Both the position numbers and the translations under genes were made by a program. Below, in pieces: positions 17,571 to 27,414 of a DNA stretch of 64,000 bases (within the stretch, counting starts at the first letter, position 1; each line of letters starts with the position of its first letter). Source of the DNA: Bin80 sp965207565 (GTDB lineage: Bacteria; Bacteroidota; Rhodothermia; Rhodothermales; Bin80); NCBI GenBank assembly GCA_965207565.1, contig CBDBMQ010000009.1, forward strand, positions 515,239 through 579,238. The letters run 5' to 3'. The notes beneath the pieces are model-generated. The model did no database searches, was not told where the DNA came from, and worked only from the letters and a program-made list of their open reading frames with translations.

Positions 17571-18467
17571 ATGATCAAACTCAAAATGAGAATTATATCC
17601 TTTGCTGTCCTGTTATTATTGAGTGTCGCTACGGGTAGTGCACAAAGTTCCAATTCTTGTGGTCTGATGGTGATGGCACATGGTGGGGCAGAGCAGTGGA
17701 ATGCAGCAGTTGAGAATGCAGTTGCGCCAGTCCGTGATAAGATCCCCACTTCCATAGCTTTTGGGATGGCGAATCCTGAAACTATGAAAGCAGCAATCGC
17801 TGAACTGGAGGAGCAGAATATTGACTGCATTGCTGTCGTACGATTGTTTATGTCTGCGCATTCTTTTCTCCATCAGACGGAATACCTTCTGGGATTAAGA
17901 GAAGATCCACCCCCCTTCTTTATATCCCATCATGGACCTCAGCATCGCCATGAGCCGCCAACTCCAGTGGAGTTTCAGGGCAAAATTGCGATCAGTCAGA
18001 CAGCTTTGTTGGATGCCCCTGAAATGGGGGATATCCTAGCCATGAATGCTCTTGCACTCAGCGATAGTTCAGGCAGTGAATCAGTCCTGATTATTGCACA
18101 CGGGGCAGGAGATGATGCAGTGAACGATGAGTGGCTTCTAAAATTGGATCGGTTGTCGGATACAGTTCGAGAAACTGGCCTCTTCCATAGTGTTGTGGTT
18201 CACAGCCTGAGAGAAGACTGGAAGGAGAAACGATCCAAATCTGAGATGGATATTCGTCAATTCGTAGAGGATCATTCAGAGAAGAATGGTCGTGTAATTG
18301 TACTTCCTTTCAGGTTGTTTGGATTTGGACCGTATGCAGAAGTCCTAGAGGGTCTGTCCTATGAATCCAATGATGTAGGATTATTGCCGAATCCAAATGT
18401 GAGCAGATGGATTGAGCGGACCGCCAGTGAATTATTCACTGAATTGACTCAGGATATAGATACATGA
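17571..18467 (+). CDS. Exported CbiX/sirohydrochlorin-chelatase-like protein
   Basis: A 298-residue protein of the CbiX chelatase fold, with two half-domains. The first begins GLMVMAHGG near residue 36 and the second VLIIAHGAGD near 180; the His of each AHG is the expected metal/porphyrin-binding residue. RLFMSAHSFLHQTEYLLG is also family-like. It is unusual in having a signal peptide (LLLLSVATGSAQ), so it would act outside the cytoplasm, where no tetrapyrrole synthesis is expected. Such exported members are annotated in Bacteroidota-like genomes without a known role. ATG at 17571 chosen; Met at 17586 is an alternative. A perfect palindrome lies upstream. Confidence 0.72.
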   Translation: MIKLKMRIISFAVLLLLSVATGSAQSSNSCGLMVMAHGGAEQWNAAVENAVAPVRDKIPTSIAFGMANPETMKAAIAELEEQNIDCIAVVRLFMSAHSFLHQTEYLLGLREDPPPFFISHHGPQHRHEPPTPVEFQGKIAISQTALLDAPEMGDILAMNALALSDSSGSESVLIIAHGAGDDAVNDEWLLKLDRLSDTVRETGLFHSVVVHSLREDWKEKRSKSEMDIRQFVEDHSEKNGRVIVLPFRLFGFGPYAEVLEGLSYESNDVGLLPNPNVSRWIERTASELFTELTQDIDT

Positions 18468-18563
18468 TTGTGAAAATGAGATAGGGTAGTCCATTTCTAT
18501 GGATATTCGTGTCCATTCGCTATTATCGTTTCGTTTTGTAAATTCAGGAAATCTGGTGATTCA

Positions 18564-18890
18564 ATGAAAAAGACTCCGAAACTTTATTACTCAATTGGAG
18601 AGGTGAGCCAAAAAATTGGCGTAGAAGCGTATGTGCTCCGCTATTGGGAAAATGAATTCCATCAACTCAGACCGCGAAAAAACAGCTCTGGCCGACGGAT
18701 CTACACAGAAGATGATCTAAAGCGGGTGCGTCAAATCTATGATTTACTTCGTGTGAAGAAGTATACGCTTGAGGGTGCACGGCAGGCTCTGAAAGGCGAG
18801 CATGAAAAGCCCGTTGATCGAAAATCAGAACGGGATGATTTACTGAGATTACGTTTATTTTTGGAGAACATCAGCCGTCAATTGGCGTAA
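18564..18890 (+). CDS. Small MerR-family transcriptional regulator
   Basis: 108 residues. The winged helix is complete: YSIGEVSQKIGVEAYVLRYW, then RRIYTEDDLKRV and the LLRVKKYTLEGARQAL helix, typical of the short MerR-like regulators found once per Bacteroidota genome. There is no C-terminal effector domain or metal-binding Cys, so it is not a metal sensor of the CueR type despite the nearby efflux genes. tRNA-Pro begins 10 bases after the stop on the same strand. Confidence 0.88.
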   Translation: MKKTPKLYYSIGEVSQKIGVEAYVLRYWENEFHQLRPRKNSSGRRIYTEDDLKRVRQIYDLLRVKKYTLEGARQALKGEHEKPVDRKSERDDLLRLRLFLENISRQLA

Positions 18891-18900
18891 CCATCGGATC

Positions 18901-18974
18901 CGGGACGTAGCGCAGCCAGGTAGCGCACTTCAATGGGGTTGAAGGGGTCGTGAGTTCAAATCTCGCCGTCCCGA
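18901..18974 (+). tRNA. tRNA-Pro (anticodon GGG)
   Basis: Folds as a full cloverleaf: acceptor CGGGACG pairs with CGTCCCG; D-stem GCGC with GCGC; anticodon stem CTTCA with TGAAG around loop ATGGGGT (anticodon GGG); variable GGGTC; T-stem GTGAG with CTCGC around TTCAAAT. The C1-G72 pair is the known proline identity feature in bacteria. The discriminator is A and the CCA end is not encoded. Confidence 0.95.
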
Positions 18975-19295
18975 CGGATAGTGTAGTTTTTCGAACTGTA
19001 CGTTTACGGTAATACCATTCCAAACCGGCGTTCGGTGCGGGCTGGTTGATGTATGTCAGGAAAAAACTTCAAACAGAAGCCTTTCAAACCATCTTTTTAG
19101 CTATTTTCTGCGGGGCACTATTAGGCTGAGGCATCGTGCGTTCACAAGCTCAGTCCGTAGTATCCGCAACCTAGCCGCCGTTTCCAGCCAGTGATGTATT
19201 TTTCCCTATGAGCATGGATGGTCTTATTGGATCGTATCGTTTCCTTTTTAGGTGATCAGGCGATCTACTCCATAACATGGTATAAGCTTTAGCAA
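18975..19295. other. Intergenic region after tRNA-Pro
   Basis: About 320 bases with no convincing gene. It is a place where integrative elements often land, but I see no integrase and no repeat of the tRNA 3' end within the window. Confidence 0.5.
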
Positions 19296-19712
19296 ATGTC
19301 AAACAGTAAGCTTGAGCAGGCGAAACGCAAGTATGCGGAGGATCTACGTACTCTCAGGAAACAGAAAGGGGTCTCATTAGACGCTATTTGCACAGAAACC
19401 AAAGTCATCAAGACGGTGCTAGAAGAGTTTGAGATTAATTGTCTCCATCGGAATATCAGATTCAATAAAGTCTACCTGTATTCCCTGGTCAGGTCGTACG
19501 CGAAGATTGCAGGATTGGATGGTGACCGGATTATAGATGCACTGGATATGGCACTAGACGGTAGCTATGATGGCAGGTTGAGTCCAGATTATAAACCTAA
19601 AGAGAAGCCAGGGAAACCGGCAGAGTCATCCACCAAGAAATCAGCCAAAACCAGCGAACCCAGTAAAGGGGCATCACCTCCCAAGGTGGATAAACGTACA
19701 CGCGGGGGATAA
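19296..19712 (+). CDS. RodZ-like helix-turn-helix protein (cytoplasmic, no membrane helix)
   Basis: A 138-residue protein. The N-terminal HTH reads LRKQKGVSLDAICTETKVIKTVLEEFE, the RodZ-type HTH_25 pattern, followed by NKVYLYSLVRSYAKIAGLD, also typical. The family normally has a transmembrane helix after this; here there is only a Lys/Ser/Pro-rich tail (about residues 95-138) and no helix, so it is either a truncated RodZ or a small soluble regulator. Its last 124 bases are antisense to the 3' end of the convergent ROK gene, so the tail may have been gained by overprinting. Confidence 0.72.
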   Translation: MSNSKLEQAKRKYAEDLRTLRKQKGVSLDAICTETKVIKTVLEEFEINCLHRNIRFNKVYLYSLVRSYAKIAGLDGDRIIDALDMALDGSYDGRLSPDYKPKEKPGKPAESSTKKSAKTSEPSKGASPPKVDKRTRGG

Positions 19713-20530
19713 GGAATGGCGTTCGCCAATTCTTGACGCATTTGTTTGATGATCTCCGAGCGGGCAAGCCCAATGCTTCCGCTTAAAATTATGATTGCGG
19801 GATCTAGAACACTGGCTAATCCTACGGCGGCCTGTGCGATGTAGTTTGTTGCTGTGGTGACTAGTTCTTTCGCTTCGGCATTTCCTGCGTCCGCTGCCTG
19901 ATATACTTCGACGGTACGCGTTGAGTCTGAGGGGCCACTTTGGATGCGTGCCCATTGGGCAGCCAGTCCAATTCCGCCGGCAAGGCGTTCCATACATCCA
20001 CCGGGCTGCCAGGATTGCCCAAGGTATTCCGGCGAGGGAATCATCTTGCCGATCTCCCCGGCGGAATGATTTGCACCACGTAATACCTTTCCATCTATGA
20101 GGATTCCGGCGGCAATTCCGGTACTCACGGTCATATATATCATCGGCGATCCTACCGGGGAGGTGCTCAGTGCGGCTTCTGCAACCGCTGCTGCGTTTAC
20201 GTCATTCTCTATGACTGTCGGGGTTCCTATTTTTGATTCAAGCGCAGAGCGTAAGGAAACATTCACCCAACCATCCAGATTGGCGGCCTCAAGTACGATC
20301 CCAGCTTCCGGGTCGGTCATCCCTGGTGCAACGCAGCCAACCGCGCCCAAGTGGTCGCTGCTCTCAAGTCCATCACGAATTAACCCAACCGCTACATCCA
20401 GCACAGCTTCAGGTCCTTGTTGCGGAGTTGCAGCCGAGGCCCGATAACAAATTTCTTGAGGGCTGCCCTTGTGAGCGAGTGCACACCGGGTTCGCGTCCC
20501 TCCAATGTCAATCCCTGCAATGAGCGTCAT
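19589..20530 (-). CDS. ROK-family sugar kinase (glucokinase-like)
   Basis: A 313-residue ROK kinase that phosphorylates a hexose with ATP. The N-terminus IAGIDIGGTRTRCALAH is the phosphate-binding motif; GCVAPGMTD and NLDGWVN (sugar-binding region) follow; ENDVNAAAVAEA near residues 110-121 carries the catalytic Asp. The later GGCMERLAGG segment keeps one Cys, but the usual ROK zinc cluster (CxCGxxGCxE) is incomplete. ATG at 20530 is preceded by a 45-base relic of the DUF1080 C-terminus, showing that the original gene order was DUF1080 then ROK. The first 255 bases are repeated as a broken copy at 28229. The 3' end overlaps the convergent HTH gene by 124 bases. Confidence 0.85.
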   Translation of the reverse strand: MTLIAGIDIGGTRTRCALAHKGSPQEICYRASAATPQQGPEAVLDVAVGLIRDGLESSDHLGAVGCVAPGMTDPEAGIVLEAANLDGWVNVSLRSALESKIGTPTVIENDVNAAAVAEAALSTSPVGSPMIYMTVSTGIAAGILIDGKVLRGANHSAGEIGKMIPSPEYLGQSWQPGGCMERLAGGIGLAAQWARIQSGPSDSTRTVEVYQAADAGNAEAKELVTTATNYIAQAAVGLASVLDPAIIILSGSIGLARSEIIKQMRQELANAIPYPPRVRLSTLGGDAPLLGSLVLADFLVDDSAGFPGFSLGL

Positions 20531-20575
20531 GAAGTAAGATTAGATGTCCGATTCCAGATCATGAACCCAGATATT
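20276..20575. repeat. Left direct repeat flanking the metal-efflux module
   Basis: This 300-base stretch (5' part of the ROK gene plus the last 45 bases of a DUF1080 gene) is repeated in the same orientation at 28229-28480. Identity over the aligned ROK-start/DUF1080-end part is about 82% by eye (33 differences in about 183 bases), mostly transitions. The right copy lacks 48 bases between the two CCAACCGC strings at 20337 and 20385. Confidence 0.85.
20531..20575 (-). pseudogene. C-terminal relic of a DUF1080 gene
   Basis: Read on the minus strand, this stretch encodes NIWVHDLESDI and a stop, directly before the ROK start. The intact DUF1080 gene at 28445 ends NIWIRDLESEI. No more of the gene is present on this side; the sequence changes abruptly at 20576. 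It marks the edge of the inserted metal-efflux module. Confidence 0.8.
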
Positions 20576-20714
20576 TAGAATGAGGGGTAACCTTGGGAAA
20601 ATGATTCCCAAGTCAGACTGAAAACAACTGAAAATTCGGTAGGCACCGTTCAAAGCATTTTCGAATTCAATGTTGCCTCCATTATATCTGATGAAGCGCT
20701 AGAACCGGGGGATG

Positions 20715-23700
20715 CTACGCAGGAGCTAGGGGGAGGTCCCCGACTGCACTACTACAGTGCCATAACACCTTTTCCTGAACAATTCGGGTAAAGTCGGTCC
20801 CCAAAAAGCAGATTTTGGTCGAAATAGGCTCTTTAGGAGGGAAAACAAGGAAATTGAAAACGAAAGTCAGTGTCTTCTCAGACTGGAATGGCGAAGTTGG
20901 GTTTAAAGTGTTCCTCTTTATCTGTCGCCGTAATAGATGGCTTTTCCACAGATAGTAGATTACTGGGATGACGATGAGCGTCAAAATCGCTGAGGAAATC
21001 ATGCCGCCCACCATTGGAGCTACAATACGCTTCATCACCTCCGAGCCTGTGCCAGCACCCCATAGAATAGGCAACAACCCCGCCATGATAGTGATGGCAG
21101 TCATCATCTTGGGGCGCACACGATCAACAGCACCCACTATGATGGCATCGTAGAGATCCTTTAATGAATTCATCTGTCCCTGCATCCTTTTTTCCCTGTA
21201 TGCTTGGTTCAGGTAGACCAGCATAATCACTCCCGTTTCAGCAGCGACACCCGCAAGAGCGATAAAGCCTATCCCAACTGCGACACTGAGATGGTAGTCC
21301 AATACGTAAAGCAGCCAGATTCCGCCAACGAGCGAAAACGACAGGGATAGCATCACGATCAGGCTTTCGGTGACGCTTCTAAAAGTCAAGTAAAGTAGAA
21401 CGAAGATGATAAGCAAGGTGATGGGCACGACCAATTGAAGGCGCTGTTGAGCGCGTTCAATGTATTCATACTGGCCACTCCAGACAATGCTGTATCCCTC
21501 GGGAAAGGTTACCTGTTCATTGATAGCCGTACGGGCTTGATTTACATACGTGCCTACGTCAATATCACGAATATCAACATAGACCCAGGAGGTCTTGCGT
21601 GCGTTCTCGCTCTTGATCATCGGTGGACCTTTGACGATACTGAAATCAGCCACATAACTAAGCGGAATCTGGGCGCCCGTGGGCGTTGGAATCAGCACCC
21701 GATTCAGTGCTGGTAAATTGTCGCGCAGTTCCCGGCTGTAGCGAACGTTTACCGGATACCGCTCCAGCCCTTCAACGACCTGCGTAATGTTCATCCCTCC
21801 GATGGCCGACATGATCACATCTTGTATATCACCCACGGTGAGCCCGTATCGGGCAGCTTCTTCACGGTTGATTTTATAGTCAAGAAAATTACCTCCAACG
21901 GTTTTATCTGGAAACGCACTCAGTGTACCAGGGACCGTCTGCACTACGGCAGCAACCTGTTGACTTAGATCCGAAAGTACCGTTAGGTTCGGTCCCATGA
22001 TCTTGATACCCACGGGGGTTTTGATTCCCGTGGAGAGCATGTCAATGCGGGTCTTAATGGGCATCGTCCACGCATTCGTCAAACCGGGAAAGTTGATCGC
22101 ATCATCAAGTTCGCGGACGAGTTGATCTATCGTCATTTCCTCGCGCCATTCGTGCTTCGGCTTCAGCGTGATGATGGTTTCCAGCATGGACAGTGGGGCC
22201 GGATCTGTCGCAGTTTCGGCCCGTCCAGCCTTACCCATGACATGTTCAACCTCAGGAAAACTTTTGATGATCTTGTCAGTCTGCTGCAGGAGTTCCTTGG
22301 CCTTGGTAATGCTGATGCCGGGATCCGTTGTAGGCATGTAGAGAAGGTCGCCCTCGTTCAAACGGTGGCATGAATTCACTACCGAGCTTTCCAAGTGGGT
22401 AAATTGTAGTCCCGAGAATTATCAGCGCGGCTGAAATTGTCAGCCACCTGAAACGAAGGGCACCCTGAATTACGGGCCGATAAGCCCCAATCAGCAGACG
22501 GCTAAGTGGATTCTTTTTTTCAGGCCGAATTCTGCCACGAACAAAATATCCCATCAGGATCGGAACGATCGTGATAGACAAAAGGGCCGAAGCAGCCATC
22601 GCATACGTCTTTGTGAAAGCCAGGGGCTTAAAAAGGCGTCCTTCCTGCGCTTGCAGTGCGAAAACAGGCAGAAAAGAAAGTGTGATGATTAACAGCGAAT
22701 AGAAAAGTGCTGGACCAACTTCCTTGGCTGCATCCACGACAATACGCCAGTGATCTTTTTTCCCCGCGTAACGCTCAAGGTGTTTATGGGTATTTTCTAC
22801 CATCACGATCGCAGCGTCAACCATGGCTCCGATGGCAATGGCAATCCCGCTGAGCGACATAATATTGGCATTCAGACCTTGGGCGTGCATGATCAAGAAT
22901 GCAATGAGTATGCCCATCGGCAGAGTAACGATGATCACGAAGGCACTTCGGACATGCAATAAAAACAGCATGATCACCAGTGCGACGATGATGCTTTCTT
23001 CCAACAGTTTATCTTTGAGGTTGGTTATGGCTCGTTTGATCAGGCCGCTGCGGTCGTAGGCGGTCTGGATTGTCACCCCTTCAGGTAATCCCTTTTTTAA
23101 TTCCTCCAATTTTTCCTTTACAGCGTCAATTGTTTTGAGTGCGTTTTCTCCATAGCGCATCACGACGATGCCGCCGACGGTTTCGCCTTCACCGTTCCAG
23201 TCGATGAGTCCACGCCTGAGCTCGGGTCCTAGATGGACATGAGCGATATTGCGAATGAGTATGGGGGTGCCATTCTCGTCTACCCCGACGGGCGTATTCT
23301 CCACATCTTCAATGGATTGGATATAGCCCAGGCCACGTACCATAAATTCAGTTTCGCCCATTTCAATGAGGCGACCGCCCACATCGCTGTTACTTCGTTG
23401 CAGAGCCGTACGAACTTTAGACAACGGCACGTTGTAGGCCAGAAGCTTGTTCGGATCAACCTCTACTTGGTACTGCTTCACATAGCCTCCGACGGAAGCC
23501 ACCTCGGCCACGCCCGGCACGCTCATCAGTTCGTAGCGAAGAAACCAGTCTTGGATTGAGCGTAGTTGCTGGAGATCGTGACGGTTGTCACTGTTGAGTA
23601 CGTATTCAAATACCCATCCCACACCGGTGGCGTCTGGCCCCAACGCAGGGGTTACGCCGCTTGGCAGTCGGTCAGCCACATAGTTCAGATATTCTAATAC

Positions 23701-24027
23701 GCGGCTTCGTGCCCAGTACAGATCAGTACCGTCCTCAAAGATTATATAGACGAACGACGAGCCAAAAAATGAATAGCCACGTACGACCTTTGCAAACGGT
23801 ACTGCGAGCATCGCTGTCGTTAAGGGATATGTAACCTGGTCTTCAACGATCTGCGGAGCTTGTCCCGAATACTCGGTATGAACAATGACCTGAATATCAC
23901 TCAGGTCGGGAATGGCATCCACCGGTGTCTGAAACAGTGCATACACGCCGACAGATCCGATCAAAAGGGTAAGCAAGACGACCAGGAAACGATTTTTTAC
24001 CGATCCCTCAATGATTCTTTCTAACAT
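20715..24027 (-). pseudogene. cusA: CusA/CzcA-type RND heavy-metal efflux pump, split by one frameshift
   Basis: Inner-membrane proton-driven pump exporting Cu(I)/Ag(I) through CusB and the outer-membrane channel. The first part (22276-24027 frame) has the typical start (IEGSVKNRFLVVLLTLLIG), the porter domains, and GAMVDAAIVMVENTHKHLERY, as in CusA. It reads correctly to GSEFMPP and then leaves frame; the second part (frame ending 20715) resumes at LNEGDLLYMPTTDPGISITK. Adding or losing one base in the AAA run at 22360-22362 joins the two perfectly. The second part ends with an unusual tail after IPVIYYLWKSHLLRR, about 60 residues unlike the family, so the true stop may also be lost. Either a recent knock-out or an assembly error; without ribosomal slippage no full pump is made. 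Confidence 0.85.
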
Positions 24028-24093
24028 GATGATTTTGATTGCGCGTCCAGGATTGCCCGTTCGAGCTGGACGAAATATCTACTATGTTCCATC

Positions 24094-25473
24094 TCAATGA
24101 TGCAGATGCTCTGCCGGTTCGGTCGACTCGGAAGATATCCTTGCTTCCGCGTCTTCTGGTGTCGATTCCAAGGATGTCTGTCCATGAAGCATCTTGCGAA
24201 TCGCTTCCTGCAAGCGACTCTCGCTGTCTAACATGAACTGGGCTGAAGTCACAATCTCCTCACTTCCCTGCAGTCCTCTGAGAATTCGGATATAGTTGTT
24301 ATCAGGCCCGCCTTCTTCTCCAAGTAAGACTTCTCGGGGCTCAAATCGGCCCTCGCCACGAACAACAAAGACAATGGCACGTGCGCCGGATCGAATGACT
24401 GCCTCGGATAGCACAACGACTGCGTCAGGAATGACCTTTCCCTGGAGTTGCACATTGGCATACATGCCCGGTTTTAGATCTAGGTCCGGATTGGAAAAAA
24501 TCAGACGAACGTGAACATCACGGGCTCTCTCTCTCAGGTAAGGGTACACGTAGGATACCCTGCCGGCGTAGGTCTTGCCCGGCAGATAGGACAGTTCCAT
24601 TTCGACACGCTGGCCATTGCTGATCCACGGCACTTCATTATCATAGAAACTGGCGTGCACCCAAACGGTCCGCAAATCCGCGATCCTAAACAGCTCTTCT
24701 CCGGCCTCGACGTATGCGCCTTCAATTGCATTTCTTACCACAACGATTCCCGTAGCCGGAGCTGTGAGAAGAATCGTTTTTTTGACCTCACCGGTTTGTG
24801 CTAAGTGCTCAATCTCTGACGCAGGAATATCCCAGTACTCAAGACGTGTACGGGTGGATGCCAGTAGTCTCTCGGCATCTTCTCTGATAGAGGGCACGGT
24901 GCTCTGAGCAACCAATTGAAAGTTTTTCAGTGCCAGCACATATTCTTGCTGCGTCGTGACTAATTCTGGTGAATAGATCTCAAGGAGTGGGTCTCCCGCC
25001 TGGACTTCGTCTCCCACGAAATGGAGATGAAGGTTTTCGATCCAGCCGGAAATCTTGGTATTAACTTGATAGAGTTGTTCTTCGTCGTATTGAACCTCAC
25101 CAACCGTACGGATAGTACGCGTAAAATCCAAACGCTGGGCATGCCCGGTTCGGACCCCCATATTCTGCACTGTAGCAGGGTCGATAGACACGGTACCGCT
25201 AGACTCCATTCGATCCTCATCCTCGTAGACGGGGATCAGGTCCATTCCCATCTTCGACTTACCGGGTTGATCGTAGATTTCTGATGGATCCATGGGGGCC
25301 TGCCAGTAAAGAACCTGCCTCTCGTCAGATGGAGACAGTTCTAGGGATTCCGTTCCCGCTTTTTGGGTTGAAACGCGCCCGAGAAAAAACCCACAGACAA
25401 GGATAAGTATGAGAAGCAGAAGAATCCATACCCATTTGAAGTGTTGTTGCAAATTCATGACAATTGGGGGCAT
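24094..25473 (-). CDS. cusB: CusB-type periplasmic adaptor of a Cu/Ag RND efflux system
   Basis: A 459-residue HlyD/RND membrane-fusion protein linking the RND pump to the outer-membrane channel. The N-terminal membrane anchor is WILLLLILILVCGFFLG. Residues about 53-84 form a heavy-metal-binding domain (YWQAPMDPSEIYDQPG, then KMGMDLIPVYEDE), characteristic of CusB-type rather than CzcB-type adaptors. The lipoyl/barrel part (QVNTKISGWIENLHLHFVG, VQAGDPLLEIYSPEL) is intact, and the C-terminus ends in His residues (EHLHH). Sits 9 bases downstream of the TolC-like gene and 66 before cusA, forming one operon. Confidence 0.88.
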   Translation of the reverse strand: MPPIVMNLQQHFKWVWILLLLILILVCGFFLGRVSTQKAGTESLELSPSDERQVLYWQAPMDPSEIYDQPGKSKMGMDLIPVYEDEDRMESSGTVSIDPATVQNMGVRTGHAQRLDFTRTIRTVGEVQYDEEQLYQVNTKISGWIENLHLHFVGDEVQAGDPLLEIYSPELVTTQQEYVLALKNFQLVAQSTVPSIREDAERLLASTRTRLEYWDIPASEIEHLAQTGEVKKTILLTAPATGIVVVRNAIEGAYVEAGEELFRIADLRTVWVHASFYDNEVPWISNGQRVEMELSYLPGKTYAGRVSYVYPYLRERARDVHVRLIFSNPDLDLKPGMYANVQLQGKVIPDAVVVLSEAVIRSGARAIVFVVRGEGRFEPREVLLGEEGGPDNNYIRILRGLQGSEEIVTSAQFMLDSESRLQEAIRKMLHGQTSLESTPEDAEARISSESTEPAEHLHH

Positions 25474-25481
25474 ATAGACAT

Positions 25482-26795
25482 CTAGTGAGTGATTAGGTCG
25501 GCAAGTGAATCCACGCCGAGTGCCCGTTCGAGAGCGGCAGCCACCTGGAGGTAACGGGCAAATGTGTCGTCGTAACTCATGTTGAGCGAAAACAGTGTGC
25601 GCTCTGAGTCAAGCAGGTCCAGAAAATCGGTACGTCCTGTCGTATAAGAGTTGAGGGTGGCTTGAAGCGTAGTTTCAGCCTGGGGAATCAGGCCTTCCTT
25701 GAAGAGCTCTAGTTGCCGTGCTTCCTCGCGTAATTGATGCATCAGATCTGCAACCTGGGTTGCGAGGAAGGTATTAAGAGCTTCTTGGCGTGCATGGACA
25801 TGGCTGCGACGCACGCGAGCTTCTTTTAGCTGAGCATGCAGTCGGTTGCGCTGCAGGGGTATATGTATCGTTGCACCGATTCCAAGGGCATCGCGACCCG
25901 TGGCTGTGGGGGGCACATCAGTGCGGGCGATATCAAAATAAGTGATGCTGAACCGGAAATCGGGCTTGAACTGTTTGCGTGCCAGTGCAATTTCTTCGTC
26001 CGCACGTTTTGCAGCCGTGTTCAGAGCATTAACTTCGGGTCGTTGATTGAGGGCCAACTCAAGTAAAGCGATTGCATCAAACTGAATGTGGGATGGAGCC
26101 TCAACAGTTATGGCGACTTTTGATTCGGTGGAGATGGGACGATTCAGTAAACGGACCAGAGTCTCAGTCGCCGTACGTCGTTCAATGGACAGTTCAAGTT
26201 GTAACCGGGACAGAGAATTTTTTTCCAATTGTGTTTTCAGGATCGCTTGCTGAACACCGGCACCTACTTCATATTGCGTTGCTGCGATTTCTTCAAAGTT
26301 TTGGAGCCGATCCTTGAAGGCAAGAATGCGTAACTCCTGCTGCTGGATGCGATAGAGCCTAAAGTAGGACTGCTTAACTTGAAGTAGAAGATCTTCTTCC
26401 AGAGTCGCGGCTTCGTAATCTTTAATTTTTGCGGTTAGATCTGCAATAGATGCCTGAAGTCCCAGTTTGCCGGGGTAGGGGATTTCTTGTTCTATGCTCC
26501 ACTGGTTGCGTTGGGCACCGCGTGCAGTCAGGAGAGGGACAGGCTGGTAGATGATTCTTACGAATGGATCTGGGAGTGCGGATACCTGCCCGCTTCGTAA
26601 AGCCAGCGCTTGTGCCTCCAAGTATGATGCTTGTAACAACGGATTATGTGCCCGTACGTCTACCAGAAGATTTTCAAGGCGTAGCAATGTGTCGGCTGGA
26701 GCATCGGGTGGATCCTGGCCATGGACTTGTACTGGCAATAAGAGTAGGAATAGCAAGCCGACGCAGGTTGCGCCAGCGAATTGGATTATCTTCAT
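25482..26795 (-). CDS. TolC-family outer-membrane channel (CusC/CzcC type)
   Basis: A 437-residue outer-membrane efflux protein. The signal peptide is LLFLLLLPVQVHGQ. Two similar halves follow, each with long heptad-rich helices, the layout of TolC-type channels; the PLLQASYLEAQALALRSGQ and RPEVNALNTAAKRADEEIALARKQFKPDF segments are the conserved starts of the two repeats. It is the first structural gene of the efflux operon, 87 bases after a small His/Cys-rich protein gene. With CusB and CusA it would span both membranes. Confidence 0.87.
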   Translation of the reverse strand: MKIIQFAGATCVGLLFLLLLPVQVHGQDPPDAPADTLLRLENLLVDVRAHNPLLQASYLEAQALALRSGQVSALPDPFVRIIYQPVPLLTARGAQRNQWSIEQEIPYPGKLGLQASIADLTAKIKDYEAATLEEDLLLQVKQSYFRLYRIQQQELRILAFKDRLQNFEEIAATQYEVGAGVQQAILKTQLEKNSLSRLQLELSIERRTATETLVRLLNRPISTESKVAITVEAPSHIQFDAIALLELALNQRPEVNALNTAAKRADEEIALARKQFKPDFRFSITYFDIARTDVPPTATGRDALGIGATIHIPLQRNRLHAQLKEARVRRSHVHARQEALNTFLATQVADLMHQLREEARQLELFKEGLIPQAETTLQATLNSYTTGRTDFLDLLDSERTLFSLNMSYDDTFARYLQVAAALERALGVDSLADLITH

Positions 26796-26827
26796 GACTT
26801 CCTGAGCAATAGGTCTAATTGTACATC

Positions 26828-26859
26828 AACACGGAGGTGCAACGAACCCACACTCCGTG
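26828..26859. promoter_or_regulatory. Inverted repeat before the TolC-like gene
   Basis: CACGGAG and CTCCGTG, seven-base perfect arms around a 16-base loop, lie in the gap between the small exported protein gene and the TolC-like gene. It could be an operator or a weak attenuator of the metal operon; arms of this length can arise by chance. Confidence 0.3.
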
Positions 26860-26882
26860 AAATGGGAGCAACCAGAAGCCTA

Positions 26883-27341
26883 TCAGATCAGAAAGGTACC
26901 GAGAAAAGCTTGCCTATTGGAGAGAAAGGGACAGGCAGAACATCGCGGTGAAGAGATGGGCCTAAACAAACTTGCCCTGGGGTCCATCTCAAATAGGGTA
27001 TTGGGAAGGCGAGGCAGGATGATCTCATCCAATGAAATCCGGGAAGATTCAAATAGCACGGTTACCATTTTGGCGGCAGGCACTGCTTGAAATGCACAGC
27101 AAGGTGCAGCATGCTGTGAACAAGGTACAGGTCTCGCGGGTGTGGTATCACGGTCAGGTGCGCAGGGAAGATCCTGTTTATGAGAGGAAGTATGGGAGTG
27201 CATTCCTGCGGAATGATGATCCACAGGTGCGTGCGATCTCCGATCACCTAGGGGGCAATCTGTCTGTAACAGAGGTCCTACGGCACTGAGTAGCAGACTC
27301 AGACTAAGCACTATAGAGAATAGCCGATGGATTCGCATCAC
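26883..27341 (-). CDS. His/Cys-rich exported protein of a metal-efflux operon
   Basis: A 152-residue protein. The signal peptide (LFSIVLSLSLLLSAVGPLLQ) is followed by a region dense in His and Cys: DHHSAGMHSHTSSHKQDLPC, then CSQHAAPCCAFQ. These are likely metal ligands. Small proteins of this kind (HYC_CC_PP/DUF6660-like) precede CusC/CzcC genes in Bacteroidota; the resemblance is by layout, not tested. It lies first in the operon, so it may buffer Cu or Ag in the periplasm. Confidence 0.6.
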   Translation of the reverse strand: MMRIHRLFSIVLSLSLLLSAVGPLLQTDCPLGDRRSHAPVDHHSAGMHSHTSSHKQDLPCAPDRDTTPARPVPCSQHAAPCCAFQAVPAAKMVTVLFESSRISLDEIILPRLPNTLFEMDPRASLFRPISSPRCSACPFLSNRQAFLGTFLI

Positions 27342-27414
27342 AGCAATTATTATCCAAAGCGAACAATCACTTTGGTAGAAGGTTTTGCCCCGAATGTTGT
27401 GGATAGAATCAGAT

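Noticed and set aside
18564..18890. MerR protein as regulator of the Cu/Ag efflux genes
   Set aside because: It lacks metal-binding Cys and the effector part, lies outside the inserted module and on the other strand.
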